From: an uncultured Lachnospiraceae bacterium
GTDB lineage: Bacteria; Bacillota; Clostridia; Lachnospirales; Lachnospiraceae
Direction: 5' to 3'
Assembly: GCA_946182825.1 (NCBI GenBank)
Contig: CAMGZH010000005.1
Location: forward strand, 38,023 to 102,022
Length of the DNA stretch: 64,000 nucleotides
The notes beneath the pieces were generated by a model. That model was not told where the DNA came from. It saw nothing but the letters and a program-made list of their open reading frames with translations, and ran no database searches. The position numbers and the translations under genes were made by a program. Below are positions 18,488-27,978 of the stretch, in pieces (the stretch's first letter is position 1; each line of letters starts with the position of its first letter).

Positions 18488-19180
18488 TTACTCTTTACGT
18501 GGATCGATGAACTTAACAGCATCATCAATGCGACCATACTGACCCTTAGCCTTCTCCCAAGCTGTGTTAGGATCATCACCCTTCTTGATGAAGTCAGTCA
18601 TCTTACCTAAGGAGACATACTTATATCCGATAACAGTATCGTCCTTATCCAGAGCTAAGTCTGTTACGTAACCCTCTGTCATCTCAAGGTAACGAACGCC
18701 CTTTGCCTTTGTTGCGTACATTGTACCAACCTGTGAACGAAGTCCCTTACCAAGATCCTCAAGACCTGCACCAACGAGAAGTCCGTCATCAGAGAAAGCA
18801 GACTGTGTACGTCCGTAAACGATCTGAAGGAACAGCTCACGCATAGCAGTATTGATAGCATCACATACTAAGTCAGTGTTAAGAGCCTCAAGGATTGTCT
18901 TACCCTGAAGGATCTCAGCTGCCATAGCTGCAGAGTGAGTCATACCAGAACATCCGATTGTCTCGATTAAAGCCTCTTCAATGATACCCTCCTTAACATT
19001 CAGAGAGATCTTGCAGGCACCCTGCTGAGGAGCACACCAGCCTACACCGTGTGTAAATCCGGAAATATCCTCAATCTTCTTAGCATGGACCCACTTTCCT
19101 TCTTCAGGAATTGGAGCTGGCTCATGCTTTGCACCCTTGGCAATAAGGCACATGTTCTCAACTTCGCTTGTGTAATTCAT
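18488..19180 (-). CDS. NifU-like iron-sulfur cluster scaffold homolog
   Basis: GIIEEALIETIGCSGMTHSAAMAAEILQGKTILEALN resembles the NifU/IscU fold; Cys at WCAPQQGAC, IGCSG and LVC. Confidence 0.82.
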   Translation of the reverse strand: MNYTSEVENMCLIAKGAKHEPAPIPEEGKWVHAKKIEDISGFTHGVGWCAPQQGACKISLNVKEGIIEEALIETIGCSGMTHSAAMAAEILQGKTILEALNTDLVCDAINTAMRELFLQIVYGRTQSAFSDDGLLVGAGLEDLGKGLRSQVGTMYATKAKGVRYLEMTEGYVTDLALDKDDTVIGYKYVSLGKMTDFIKKGDDPNTAWEKAKGQYGRIDDAVKFIDPRKE

Positions 19181-19318
19181 TGCGTTCTCCTTTCACACAT
19201 ACAGTTTTGGTCTATGCAAGTGATCAGCTCATGCTGATACTTATACCCAAAATTCGCTACTTATTTTCTCATACTTTTTACTTTTCGTAAAGGGCTTTGA
19301 TATATTTTTAACAAGAAC

Positions 19319-20719
19319 TTACGCTCTTTCCTCAAGGCTCTCATTCTCCTTGAGATAACTTCTGGAATATGCGATCTGCCCCTCCATTGCAGCCTTTCCC
19401 GGAGCTCCGATGGTAAGACGCTTTTCCACACAAGTCTTAACGGAGATTGCCTTAAATACATCCTCATCGATCACAGGTGAAAAAACTTTCAACTCCTCAA
19501 GACTTAAATCATCAATGGCTACCCCCTGATCGATGCAGGAAAGCACCACCTGACCCACAATGCCATGTGCGTCACGGAAAGGTACACCCTTCACTACAAG
19601 GTAATCAGCCAGATCGGTTGCATTGGTAAATCCATGGCGGGCACTGTCTTCCATGACATCCTTGTTAAACTTCATGGTAGCAAGCATACCGTCAAAAAGA
19701 CTGATGCAGCCCTTCACGGTATCCATCGCATCAAAAGCGATCTCCTTATCCTCCTGCATATCCTTGTTGTATGCCAGTGGAATACCCTTCATTGTGGTAA
19801 GAATCTGCATCAGAGCACCATAGACACGACCGGTCTTGCCCCTGACAAGCTCCGCGATATCCGGATTCTTCTTCTGGGGCATAATGGAACTACCTGTGCT
19901 GTAAGCATCGTCGATCTCTACGAAACGATACTCATTGCTGTTCCAGATGATCACCTCTTCTGAAAAACGTGACAGATGCATCATAATGGTGGATGCGGCT
20001 GACAGGAATTCGATCAGATAATCACGATCAGAAACACCGTCCATTGAGTTAGCCGTCGGTCCGTAGAATCCCAGTGCCTGGGCCGTCATATCCCGATCCA
20101 GCGGATACGTGGTACCCGCAAGGGCTCCGCTTCCCAACGGACAGTAATTCATACGCTCGTAAATATCTGCAAGACGACCTCTGTCTCTTCGGAACATTTC
20201 AAAATATGCCCCCATATGATGTGCCAGGGTAATAGGCTGTGCCTTCTGAAGATGAGTAAAGCCTGGCATAATGGTGTCAAGGTTCTTTTCCATTACAGAA
20301 AGGATGGTTTCAAGGAAGTGGTATAAAAGACCGTCCGTCTGCTTCACCTGCTCTCTTGTGAAAAGACGCATATCCAGAGCCACTTGGTCATTCCGGCTTC
20401 TTCCTGTATGCAGGCGCTTGCCGGCATCTCCGATACGATCGATCAGATTTGCCTCTACAAAACTGTGAATATCCTCATATTCCTCCGTGATCTTAAGCAC
20501 ACCGCTTTCCACATCGGCAACAATGGAATCCAGTCCCTTAAGGATCGCATCCCTGTCCTCGGCGGAGATGATCTTCTGCTTTGCGAGCATCTTCACATGT
20601 GCCCGGCTTCCCTCAACATCCTGCTGAAAAAACTTCTGATCAAATCCGATGGATGCGTTAAATGCATAAACCAGCTGATCGGTCTCTTTGGTGAAACGTC
20701 CACCCCATAACTGTGCCAT
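19319..20719 (-). CDS. argH: Argininosuccinate lyase
   Basis: MAQLWGGRFTKETDQLVYAFNASI; TGRSRNDQVALDMRL; GSSIMPQKKNPD; start 20719 preceded by AGGAGG. Confidence 0.95.
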   Translation of the reverse strand: MAQLWGGRFTKETDQLVYAFNASIGFDQKFFQQDVEGSRAHVKMLAKQKIISAEDRDAILKGLDSIVADVESGVLKITEEYEDIHSFVEANLIDRIGDAGKRLHTGRSRNDQVALDMRLFTREQVKQTDGLLYHFLETILSVMEKNLDTIMPGFTHLQKAQPITLAHHMGAYFEMFRRDRGRLADIYERMNYCPLGSGALAGTTYPLDRDMTAQALGFYGPTANSMDGVSDRDYLIEFLSAASTIMMHLSRFSEEVIIWNSNEYRFVEIDDAYSTGSSIMPQKKNPDIAELVRGKTGRVYGALMQILTTMKGIPLAYNKDMQEDKEIAFDAMDTVKGCISLFDGMLATMKFNKDVMEDSARHGFTNATDLADYLVVKGVPFRDAHGIVGQVVLSCIDQGVAIDDLSLEELKVFSPVIDEDVFKAISVKTCVEKRLTIGAPGKAAMEGQIAYSRSYLKENESLEERA

Positions 20720-20739
20720 GAACAAACCTCCTGTTGTCG

Positions 20740-21396
20740 TTAATTCTTTTCTTTTTCTTTTGCCTTTGCCGCCTTCTGCTCCTGTCGTTCCCGCATGGAG
20801 AACACACAGCCGCAGTAATCCTGGCGGTAAATTCCATATTCTTCAGACAATTGGCAACTTCTAAGGTAACCATTGTTCTTCTTGAAATCACTCGGAAGCC
20901 ACCTGACCTTATGCAATGTGGCCTCCTGCTCTCCGATCTCATTTAAAAGCGCTGCGTCTTTCATGGGTGAGATCGTAAGCGTCGTTGTAAAAAAGTCCAT
21001 CCCCAGTTCCGCAGCCTTCTGTGCTGTCTTACCAAGCCGAAGATGAAAACACTGTGTACATCTTGCCCCTCGCTCCGGTTCCTTCTCAAGACCCTTTGCC
21101 ACTTCATAAAAACGATCCTTCTCGAAATCCCCCTCCACAAAGGATACCGGATACCTGGCCGGAAATTTCCTGATGAAAGCCTGCTGCTCTACAACTCTGT
21201 GCGCATACTCCTCATCCGGATAGATATTGGGATTATAGTAAAAAACCGTTACATGAAAAAACTGTGACAAATACTCAATGCAGTAGGAACTGCAGGGCGC
21301 ACAGCAACTGTGTAGAAGAAGAGACGGAACCTTCCCCTCCTCTTCAAGAGCCGCTGTGATCTTCTCAAGTTCCTTATGGTAATTACGCCTGTTCAT
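20740..21396 (-). CDS. queH: Epoxyqueuosine reductase QueH
   Basis: LLLHSCCAPCSSYCIEYL, YYNPNIYPDEEYAHR, TTTLTISPMKD. Confidence 0.93.
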   Translation of the reverse strand: MNRRNYHKELEKITAALEEEGKVPSLLLHSCCAPCSSYCIEYLSQFFHVTVFYYNPNIYPDEEYAHRVVEQQAFIRKFPARYPVSFVEGDFEKDRFYEVAKGLEKEPERGARCTQCFHLRLGKTAQKAAELGMDFFTTTLTISPMKDAALLNEIGEQEATLHKVRWLPSDFKKNNGYLRSCQLSEEYGIYRQDYCGCVFSMRERQEQKAAKAKEKEKN

Positions 21397-21709
21397 GCTT
21401 CATATCCCATACACATAACAGGATAATGCCTGCTGCATATAACAATGCCATGATGACCATAAAAGGACCCTGGTTCAAAATAAAGCCCAGGCAGATCTGC
21501 GCTGTCATTACGATGACGTGTACATAGAGTGGCACCTTATGAAGACATGCCGTCAGCACTGCCTCAAGCACTGCAAAGGTTCCCACCAAAAATACCGGTT
21601 CCTTGACTGCCAATGCAGAAACTGCCACAGCAAGAATCAAAAGAACAACATATCCTCCCATATACTGAAATGAAAGAGGAATCTTCTTGGCTATTGTGTT
21701 GTTATCCAT
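21383..21709 (-). CDS. Small membrane protein, unknown function
   Basis: 108 aa, hydrophobic; overlaps queH start. Confidence 0.65.
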   Translation of the reverse strand: MDNNTIAKKIPLSFQYMGGYVVLLILAVAVSALAVKEPVFLVGTFAVLEAVLTACLHKVPLYVHVIVMTAQICLGFILNQGPFMVIMALLYAAGIILLCVWDMKHEQA

Positions 21710-21845
21710 AGTACCTCCTTTTTACTCAAACAGTTCCTAGTATATCTTTTTTCAGAAGAAATGACAAATTTGGCAAAATCTCGTAAAAAACGATTTGCAA
21801 AATACTCGCATATTCTTTATAATCAATGATGTTGCGAATGCATCT

Positions 21846-21918
21846 GCTTCGATAGCACAGTTGGTAGTGCACTTCACTCGTAATGAAGGGGTCGTCGGTT
21901 CGAGTCCGATTCGAAGCT
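21846..21918 (+). tRNA. tRNA-Thr(CGT)
   Basis: Acceptor GCTTCGA/TCGAAGC, anticodon arm CTTCA-CTCGTAA-TGAAG, T-loop TTCGAGT. Confidence 0.95.
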
Positions 21919-22031
21919 GAACCAAAGGGACTGTGAAACTTACGTTTCACAGTCCCTTTTTTAATCTTCCTCCGGTCTGCTTTCCGGTCTTCTATCCCGG
22001 AGGCGGCTGAACCGCTTCTCTGCCTGTTGAT

Positions 22032-22931
22032 CTAGGCTATTGCCGTCAATTTGTTGCTTTTGCGCCGATAGATATAGGCATGATCGGATAGATACTCCTC
22101 CGGAAGAATGGTCTCGGCATTGCCCTGACGAATCATATCCTTAAAACCGCTCGCATCAATATCTTCAAAAGCGGGAACGATCAGAATCTCATGGATCGAA
22201 GATGGAATAAGGTACAGGTCATATCCCAGCTTCTCTCCCATGTCCTTAAGAATATGACGGTAAAGAATACAACCGGCTCCATGAAGCTTGTGAGAATTCG
22301 TCAGCACATACATCCGCTCTTCCAACTCATCCAAAAACTCCGGTACCGAATCCGGATATGCTTCTCCCAAAACCTCCCGGATCCCTTTGCAAATTGCAGG
22401 AAAAAGTCTCGGCGTGTTCTCTTTTGCCAGATTCATCAGCTCCTCTACCGTGGTATCCCACATAAGAAGGTGCTCCCTTCGGATCAAAAAGCTTGCTGTC
22501 TCTTCCTCCCGGATGGAGACCACGCAGGAAAAAACAATGGCCAGATCAAGGTATGGCAGATAACACACATCCTTTAACAGTTCCTCGTTCTTCTTCGCAT
22601 TGATCAGGCGAAAGGTAATCTTCTCCCTGACCTTCGCAAAATCCGATATGCTTTTTAACCCAAGCTCTTCTACGGAAACTTCCCGGCGAATGCCCTCGAT
22701 GATTCTGGCAAAGATCGTCTCAAAATCCATACCTTCACAATACTGCTGATAATAGAACTCCGGATAAATGGTCGGGCAAAGTTCAAAACCCGTCCGGCAG
22801 AGAATAATAGAATCCAGCTTCCTGTTATTGTTCTTAAGGATCGAACGTCTTGAAAAACTGGTCTCCTCCGAAAACTCCTCTGCAATTCGATTCATTAGCC
22901 GGCTTACAAATGCTTCATATGTCTCAATCAT
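22032..22931 (-). CDS. DUF5688-like protein
   Basis: 300 aa; resembles the Lachnospiraceae DUF5688 family from memory of its style (YPEFYYQQYCEGMDFETIFARI, LLMWDTTVEELMNLAKENT). Confidence 0.7.
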   Translation of the reverse strand: MIETYEAFVSRLMNRIAEEFSEETSFSRRSILKNNNRKLDSIILCRTGFELCPTIYPEFYYQQYCEGMDFETIFARIIEGIRREVSVEELGLKSISDFAKVREKITFRLINAKKNEELLKDVCYLPYLDLAIVFSCVVSIREEETASFLIRREHLLMWDTTVEELMNLAKENTPRLFPAICKGIREVLGEAYPDSVPEFLDELEERMYVLTNSHKLHGAGCILYRHILKDMGEKLGYDLYLIPSSIHEILIVPAFEDIDASGFKDMIRQGNAETILPEEYLSDHAYIYRRKSNKLTAIA

Positions 22932-23181
22932 GAACTCTCCAATCCGGCTGCTGTGGGGAACAGCATTTGCATGTATTATACAGGATTTTTCCCCCGACAA
23001 ATATTAAAACTTTATAAAGACAGAGTTTTGTGAATTATAACTAATTCCACATTAGAAAGATTGGTGGTAATCACATATAGTTTCACCCGGAAATGTATTG
23101 TATCCTATTATTATATTTTTCTAGAATTTGGGGGCTCAAACAGAAGTAATACACTATATTTTGTGAGAGGGAGATACTTAT

Positions 23182-23904
23182 ATGTTGATCGGGGATTTAA
23201 AAACAGGTAGCAAGGTGGCTGTAACCATAACCGGATACCCTGATAAGGTCTTTACCGGCAAGGTGATTCGGCTTTCCGAACGGGAAGAGGCAGCCATTGG
23301 CCTGCTCTGCAAGAAGCTCAAATTCACCAGCTGTATTCCTGTCGGTCCGATTTCGGACGGAGAACACGCCATCACATTTCCAACCAAATACACTTACAAT
23401 ATTGCCGCTGAATACAATGGACGGATGTATCTATGGAATCCCGTCGTTATTCATCGTGCCAAAAGCCTCGAACACGGCAGTATCAATCTTCTTTTCTCCA
23501 ACGCGAACACCGACGCCTACAACCGCCGGATGGAGTACCGTCTTCCCATGGGCAAGGTTGCCAGCGCCAACGTCGGCGAAGACAGGAACTTATATCATAT
23601 CTACCTTAAGGATATTTCAGAGCATGGCTTTGGACTGATGGTGGATCAGACCGCAAAGGTCTCCATTGGCGATCTGATGAGCATCAGTTTCATCGAAGAA
23701 TCCTACAACAACGTCAAACGCATTTGGGAATCCACCCGTTACGAGATGACAGGTCAGGTGGTACGAATCAGTGTAACCGCCGGGAACAAATACAACGTCG
23801 GTTGTTCCGTCAGACGAACCGACCGCCAAGTCAGCTCCTACATCTATGCCAAGCAGGTTCAGCAGGCAAGACTTTCCGACAACGACAAGCGTAAGAGCAT
23901 GTAG
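23182..23904 (+). CDS. PilZ domain-containing protein
   Basis: NRRMEYRLPM followed by LKDISEHGFGLM (RxxxR / DxSxxG). Confidence 0.8.
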   Translation: MLIGDLKTGSKVAVTITGYPDKVFTGKVIRLSEREEAAIGLLCKKLKFTSCIPVGPISDGEHAITFPTKYTYNIAAEYNGRMYLWNPVVIHRAKSLEHGSINLLFSNANTDAYNRRMEYRLPMGKVASANVGEDRNLYHIYLKDISEHGFGLMVDQTAKVSIGDLMSISFIEESYNNVKRIWESTRYEMTGQVVRISVTAGNKYNVGCSVRRTDRQVSSYIYAKQVQQARLSDNDKRKSM

Positions 23905-23955
23905 AACAGACTTTCCACCAACTGCAATGTCCCGGTCCATCCACCGAGCCGACAC

Positions 23956-24075
23956 TTTCTATGCGCCCGAGGTGCTTAACGAGCCGTCGTTACTTGCCGA
24001 CGGCAGCGCCGGAGGCTTATGTAACGTAACGAGCGAGTTCCAGAGCCGCAAGGCGTCACCAAGGGCGCATAGAAA
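23956..24075. repeat. GC-rich structured intergenic element with 13-bp inverted ends
   Basis: TTTCTATGCGCCC ... GGGCGCATAGAAA perfect inverted ends; inner hairpin CCGTCG-TTACTTGC-CGACGG; adjacent GGCGGCGACA direct repeat. Confidence 0.6.
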
Positions 24076-24112
24076 AAGAGGCGGCGACAAGTAGTGGCGG
24101 CGACACATAAAT

Positions 24113-26497
24113 TTATACCCTCTCCACAAAGTACAAACGCGTGGAATGATCAAGCATCACCCGGATATTTTCATTGAAACCGGTAGAAGCAAAGGACGGC
24201 TTAAGGTTAACACCGTTCGCCATCAGAAGATCCCCTCCTGCGGTTACATCTTCACACTCACCATCTAATTTCACAAACTTTGAAATAAGATCATGTACCA
24301 GAGAATCCTGTTTAATATGCACCGGTGTCTGTGTATTGATCAGGCTTCCAAACACTTTGATATTCTGCTGGAAAGGTTTGCTGTAAAAATGGTATCTGGA
24401 TTTGGGATCCAGTCCTCTCAGCTTAAAATTCTCATAGTGAAGGTTCGGACGACTCTCGTGTAAAAAGAGCATGCCAATGGCCTGGCTACCGTCACGAGCG
24501 GTGATGAGCCACTGCACGGTATTGCCTTTTTTCAGACGATGGAAATCGCCGTTTTGCAAAAGATGGCGGTACTTCTTATAGCACTCCACCTGCTCCGCCA
24601 CTGCCAGAAGCTCCTCTTTCTTCAGATCCAGAAGATTCAACTCATAACCCAGAGAGGTAAAGGCCGCCACATGAAACCTTGTGGAAATAGGCGTAACGCG
24701 AAGGGTCTGATGGTTCGGGCAGGCACTGACATGACCTGTTACACACTGCATCGGATATCCGTAGCTGTAGCCCTCCTGAATGGTAAGTCTTGCCACTCCA
24801 TCGGTATCGTCTGATCCCCAGATCTGAGGAAAATAGGACAGGATTCCAAGATCGAACCGGCAACCACCGGATGCACAGCCCTCAAACAGGATGTGAGGGA
24901 AAGCTTCCGTCAATGTCTTCATCATACGATAAAGTCCTAAAATGTAGCGATGCGCCACTTCACCCTGGCGATCCTTCGGAAGAAAGGCGGAATAATAATC
25001 CGAGAAGATCCGGTTCATATCCCACTTCACATAGTCAATGGACGCACTGGAAAACACCTCTGTCATGGCTTCAATCATATGGTCGACCACCGCTGGATTC
25101 GCAAGGTCAAGCACGCGCTGGAAACGACCCTCGGAATGATCCATTCCCGGGATTTCAAGAGCCCAGTCACTGTGCTGGCGATACAGATCGGAATTCACAT
25201 TGATCATCTCCGGTTCCACCCAGATGCCAAACATCATGCCCAAACCGTGGATCTTGTCTGCAAGTCTCTTCAATCCTCCCGGAAGCTTCTTTTTGTTGAC
25301 ATACCAATCTCCCAGAGACTGGTGGTCATCATCACGGGTTCCGAACCACCCGTCGTCCATGACAAAAAGTTCCATGCCAGCTTCTTTTCCCTTTTTGGCA
25401 AGAGCCAGAAGCTTTTTCTCATCAATGTTAAAATAGTTGGCCTCCCAGGAATTCAAAAGGATGGGACGATCCTTATACTGCCACTGTCCCCGGATCACAT
25501 GATCGCGGACAAAGTGCGTCATCCGCCTTGTCAACTCTTCGTAACCGCCGTCGGAGTATACCATAACAGCCTCCGGCGCCTGAAAAGATGCTCCCGGTTC
25601 GATCAAAAACGTAAAATTGGTGGGATGGATGCCGGTAAGGATCCTGGTCTTGCCATAAGCATTCACGGAAATGGATTCGTAGTGATTTCCGCTGTAGATC
25701 AGATTCATACCGATGCATTCTCCGCTGACTTCCGTACAACCCGGACGACTCACCATAAAGAAGGGATTGGCCCGGTTGGAAGATCCGCCGGTGACAGATC
25801 CAAAGGTGTAGTTGCCTGCAGAGACCACTGTGTCTGTGCGGTTCATCTCCCGGATCCAGCTGCCTGTAAAATTCGTAACTGTAAGGTCGCTGTCGAACAC
25901 ATCCAGCTGTGCGGAAAGAAGCCTTGTAAGCTTCATGTCCTCACTTCCTGCATTGATAAATCGTGCGCTCTTTCCAATCACATCGGAATCCGCGAAAACA
26001 TAGTAAAACAGTTCCAGAATGTAGCCGTGATTTTTATCCCGAAGGGTAACGGTCAACGTCTGCACTGCCGGAACACAGGAACCGTCCTCCTGCGTATAGG
26101 TCGTCCCGACAGCATAGGAAGAAGGCATATCACCGTAACCTTCCTTCTCATCCGTGATCCTTGCATCCTCATATACAAAGTCAAAGGTAAAGCTTCCATC
26201 TGCGCTAACACCCTCAAGAAAAGGCTCACGGATGTCTCCTTTTCCAAGGTTGCTCATCTCAAGCCGAACATCCTCCAGGGTATAATCGTGGTGCTCGCTG
26301 TCATAGCTGATGGTATTCCCCGGCTCCACACCGAAAGCCTCTGCAAGAACCATGGCCTCCTCATAAGAAGAAATGTTGATCTTCCTGCCATAGTACAAAT
26401 GCTCCAGCTGTCCTGTCGGCAGGACAGCAAAGGCATAGGTGGTATTTGGGGTTTCAAGGACAAAGGTTCTCCTCTCTCCCTCGATAATTCTGATCAT
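24113..26497 (-). CDS. Alpha-galactosidase (GH36)
   Basis: 794 aa; DYVKWDMNR nucleophile motif, CASGGCRFDLGILSYFPQIWGSDDTD. Confidence 0.93.
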   Translation of the reverse strand: MIRIIEGERRTFVLETPNTTYAFAVLPTGQLEHLYYGRKINISSYEEAMVLAEAFGVEPGNTISYDSEHHDYTLEDVRLEMSNLGKGDIREPFLEGVSADGSFTFDFVYEDARITDEKEGYGDMPSSYAVGTTYTQEDGSCVPAVQTLTVTLRDKNHGYILELFYYVFADSDVIGKSARFINAGSEDMKLTRLLSAQLDVFDSDLTVTNFTGSWIREMNRTDTVVSAGNYTFGSVTGGSSNRANPFFMVSRPGCTEVSGECIGMNLIYSGNHYESISVNAYGKTRILTGIHPTNFTFLIEPGASFQAPEAVMVYSDGGYEELTRRMTHFVRDHVIRGQWQYKDRPILLNSWEANYFNIDEKKLLALAKKGKEAGMELFVMDDGWFGTRDDDHQSLGDWYVNKKKLPGGLKRLADKIHGLGMMFGIWVEPEMINVNSDLYRQHSDWALEIPGMDHSEGRFQRVLDLANPAVVDHMIEAMTEVFSSASIDYVKWDMNRIFSDYYSAFLPKDRQGEVAHRYILGLYRMMKTLTEAFPHILFEGCASGGCRFDLGILSYFPQIWGSDDTDGVARLTIQEGYSYGYPMQCVTGHVSACPNHQTLRVTPISTRFHVAAFTSLGYELNLLDLKKEELLAVAEQVECYKKYRHLLQNGDFHRLKKGNTVQWLITARDGSQAIGMLFLHESRPNLHYENFKLRGLDPKSRYHFYSKPFQQNIKVFGSLINTQTPVHIKQDSLVHDLISKFVKLDGECEDVTAGGDLLMANGVNLKPSFASTGFNENIRVMLDHSTRLYFVERV

Positions 26498-26511
26498 AAA
26501 TTTCCTCCTGC

Positions 26512-27957
26512 TTAGGCCTTCTTCTGCTCTTCCTTGTGAAGGGCATCCACTTTTTCGGAATACTCAAGAACCTTCTCGTCTGTTAGAATGTACTTCTTCT
26601 TAAACCAGAAGAACACGATAACAAGCACAAGGATCGGAACCAGTGTCATGATCATGCGAAGTCCCATTTTCTGGCTTGCATCCACGGCTTTTCCAAAATC
26701 CCGGGTCTGCTCTGCTGTTGTGGTTGCCTTGTCGGAAAGCTTTAACACTGCAAGGGATGCAGATGCCACAAAGGCTGCAATTCCGGAAGCAAGCTTTACC
26801 ACAAAGGTCTGCATGGAAAAGACAACGGACTCGTCTCTTCTGTTATTTTTCAGTTCACCGTAATCACAAGTGTTTGCCAGGAAAACGGTGATAAGAATGT
26901 TATTGATACCGGATGCCGCCATGATCAAAACACCCGGAACCAGGAAGGCTACCAGATTTTTAATGCCGGCTCCCGCCAGGATCAGAAGCGCCACATAACC
27001 GATCACAGACATTGCAAGTCCTGTGTAAAAGATCTTGATGTTGGAGATCTTAAATACCTGACGAAGCAAAGGATACAGTCCCATCATAGCAAGTACCTGT
27101 GCAGCGCCTGCCACAAGGTTGAAGATGGTGTAATTATCAAACCAACCGGTTCCTCCCAGATCATACTTAAAGAAAAAGATAACAAGGTTGGAGGTGATAT
27201 ACATTGCAATATCCACAAGCACAATGGTTACAACGATGGCAAGTGCCTGATCGTTACGACGAAGAGACGAAAACATCTGTCTTACAGATACGTTCTCCAT
27301 ATCGACGGTTGAACTTTCCTTGATATTGATGCAGGTAACGGCGGTTAAGACCACAAAGAGAATCCCCACAAAAAGGGCAAGATAGCGGAAACCGACGCGT
27401 TCCACATCTCCGGGACCTCCCAGAGCTTCTCCCACGAAATAAACGATCTTAAGTGCCAGCACCTGTACAACAGCAGCACCGACACCGGAACAGCTTCGAG
27501 CCAGTGTGGTAAGATTTTCTCTCTCACTACCGCCTCTGGTAAAGGCCGGAATCATAGACCAGAAGGGAATATCCATCATGGTATAGGTAATGCCCCAGAG
27601 AATGTAGGTAACTGCCGCATAGCAAATGAGTCCCGATCCGTCCAGTTTTGGCGGACAGGAGAACATAACATAAAGAATAACAGCGTTTAATACGGTTCCG
27701 ATCAGAAGCCACGGGCGGAACTTTCCCCAACGGGTCTTTGTCTTTCCTACAATCACGCCCATGATCGGATCGTTGAAGGCATCAAACACTCTTGCCCCCA
27801 GCAGAATGATACCCATAGCCCAGGCCGATACGCCCATCACATCCTGAAAATAATACAGGACGTAGGCTGCTGTCATCATATAGACCACGTCCTTGGCAAA
27901 CGCCCCCAGTCCATATGAAACCTTTTCTACTCCTGTTAATCCTCTCTTTGTCTCCAT
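26512..27957 (-). CDS. MFS transporter, GPH (glycoside-pentoside-hexuronide) family
   Basis: VSYGLGAFAKDVVYMM...GARVFDAFNDPIMGVIVGKTKTRWGKFRPWLL. Confidence 0.92.
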   Translation of the reverse strand: METKRGLTGVEKVSYGLGAFAKDVVYMMTAAYVLYYFQDVMGVSAWAMGIILLGARVFDAFNDPIMGVIVGKTKTRWGKFRPWLLIGTVLNAVILYVMFSCPPKLDGSGLICYAAVTYILWGITYTMMDIPFWSMIPAFTRGGSERENLTTLARSCSGVGAAVVQVLALKIVYFVGEALGGPGDVERVGFRYLALFVGILFVVLTAVTCINIKESSTVDMENVSVRQMFSSLRRNDQALAIVVTIVLVDIAMYITSNLVIFFFKYDLGGTGWFDNYTIFNLVAGAAQVLAMMGLYPLLRQVFKISNIKIFYTGLAMSVIGYVALLILAGAGIKNLVAFLVPGVLIMAASGINNILITVFLANTCDYGELKNNRRDESVVFSMQTFVVKLASGIAAFVASASLAVLKLSDKATTTAEQTRDFGKAVDASQKMGLRMIMTLVPILVLVIVFFWFKKKYILTDEKVLEYSEKVDALHKEEQKKA

Positions 27958-27978
27958 GAAACTCCCCCTTTCTATTAC

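Noticed and set aside
21726-21950. 74-aa minus-strand ORF with SNRTRTDDPFITSEVHYQLCYRS
   Set aside because: Reads through tRNA-Thr antisense; a commonly mis-annotated tRNA shadow peptide.
24950-26515. 521-aa plus-strand ORF antisense to the GH36 gene
   Set aside because: Low-complexity shadow frame opposite a clear GH36 protein; no family resemblance.
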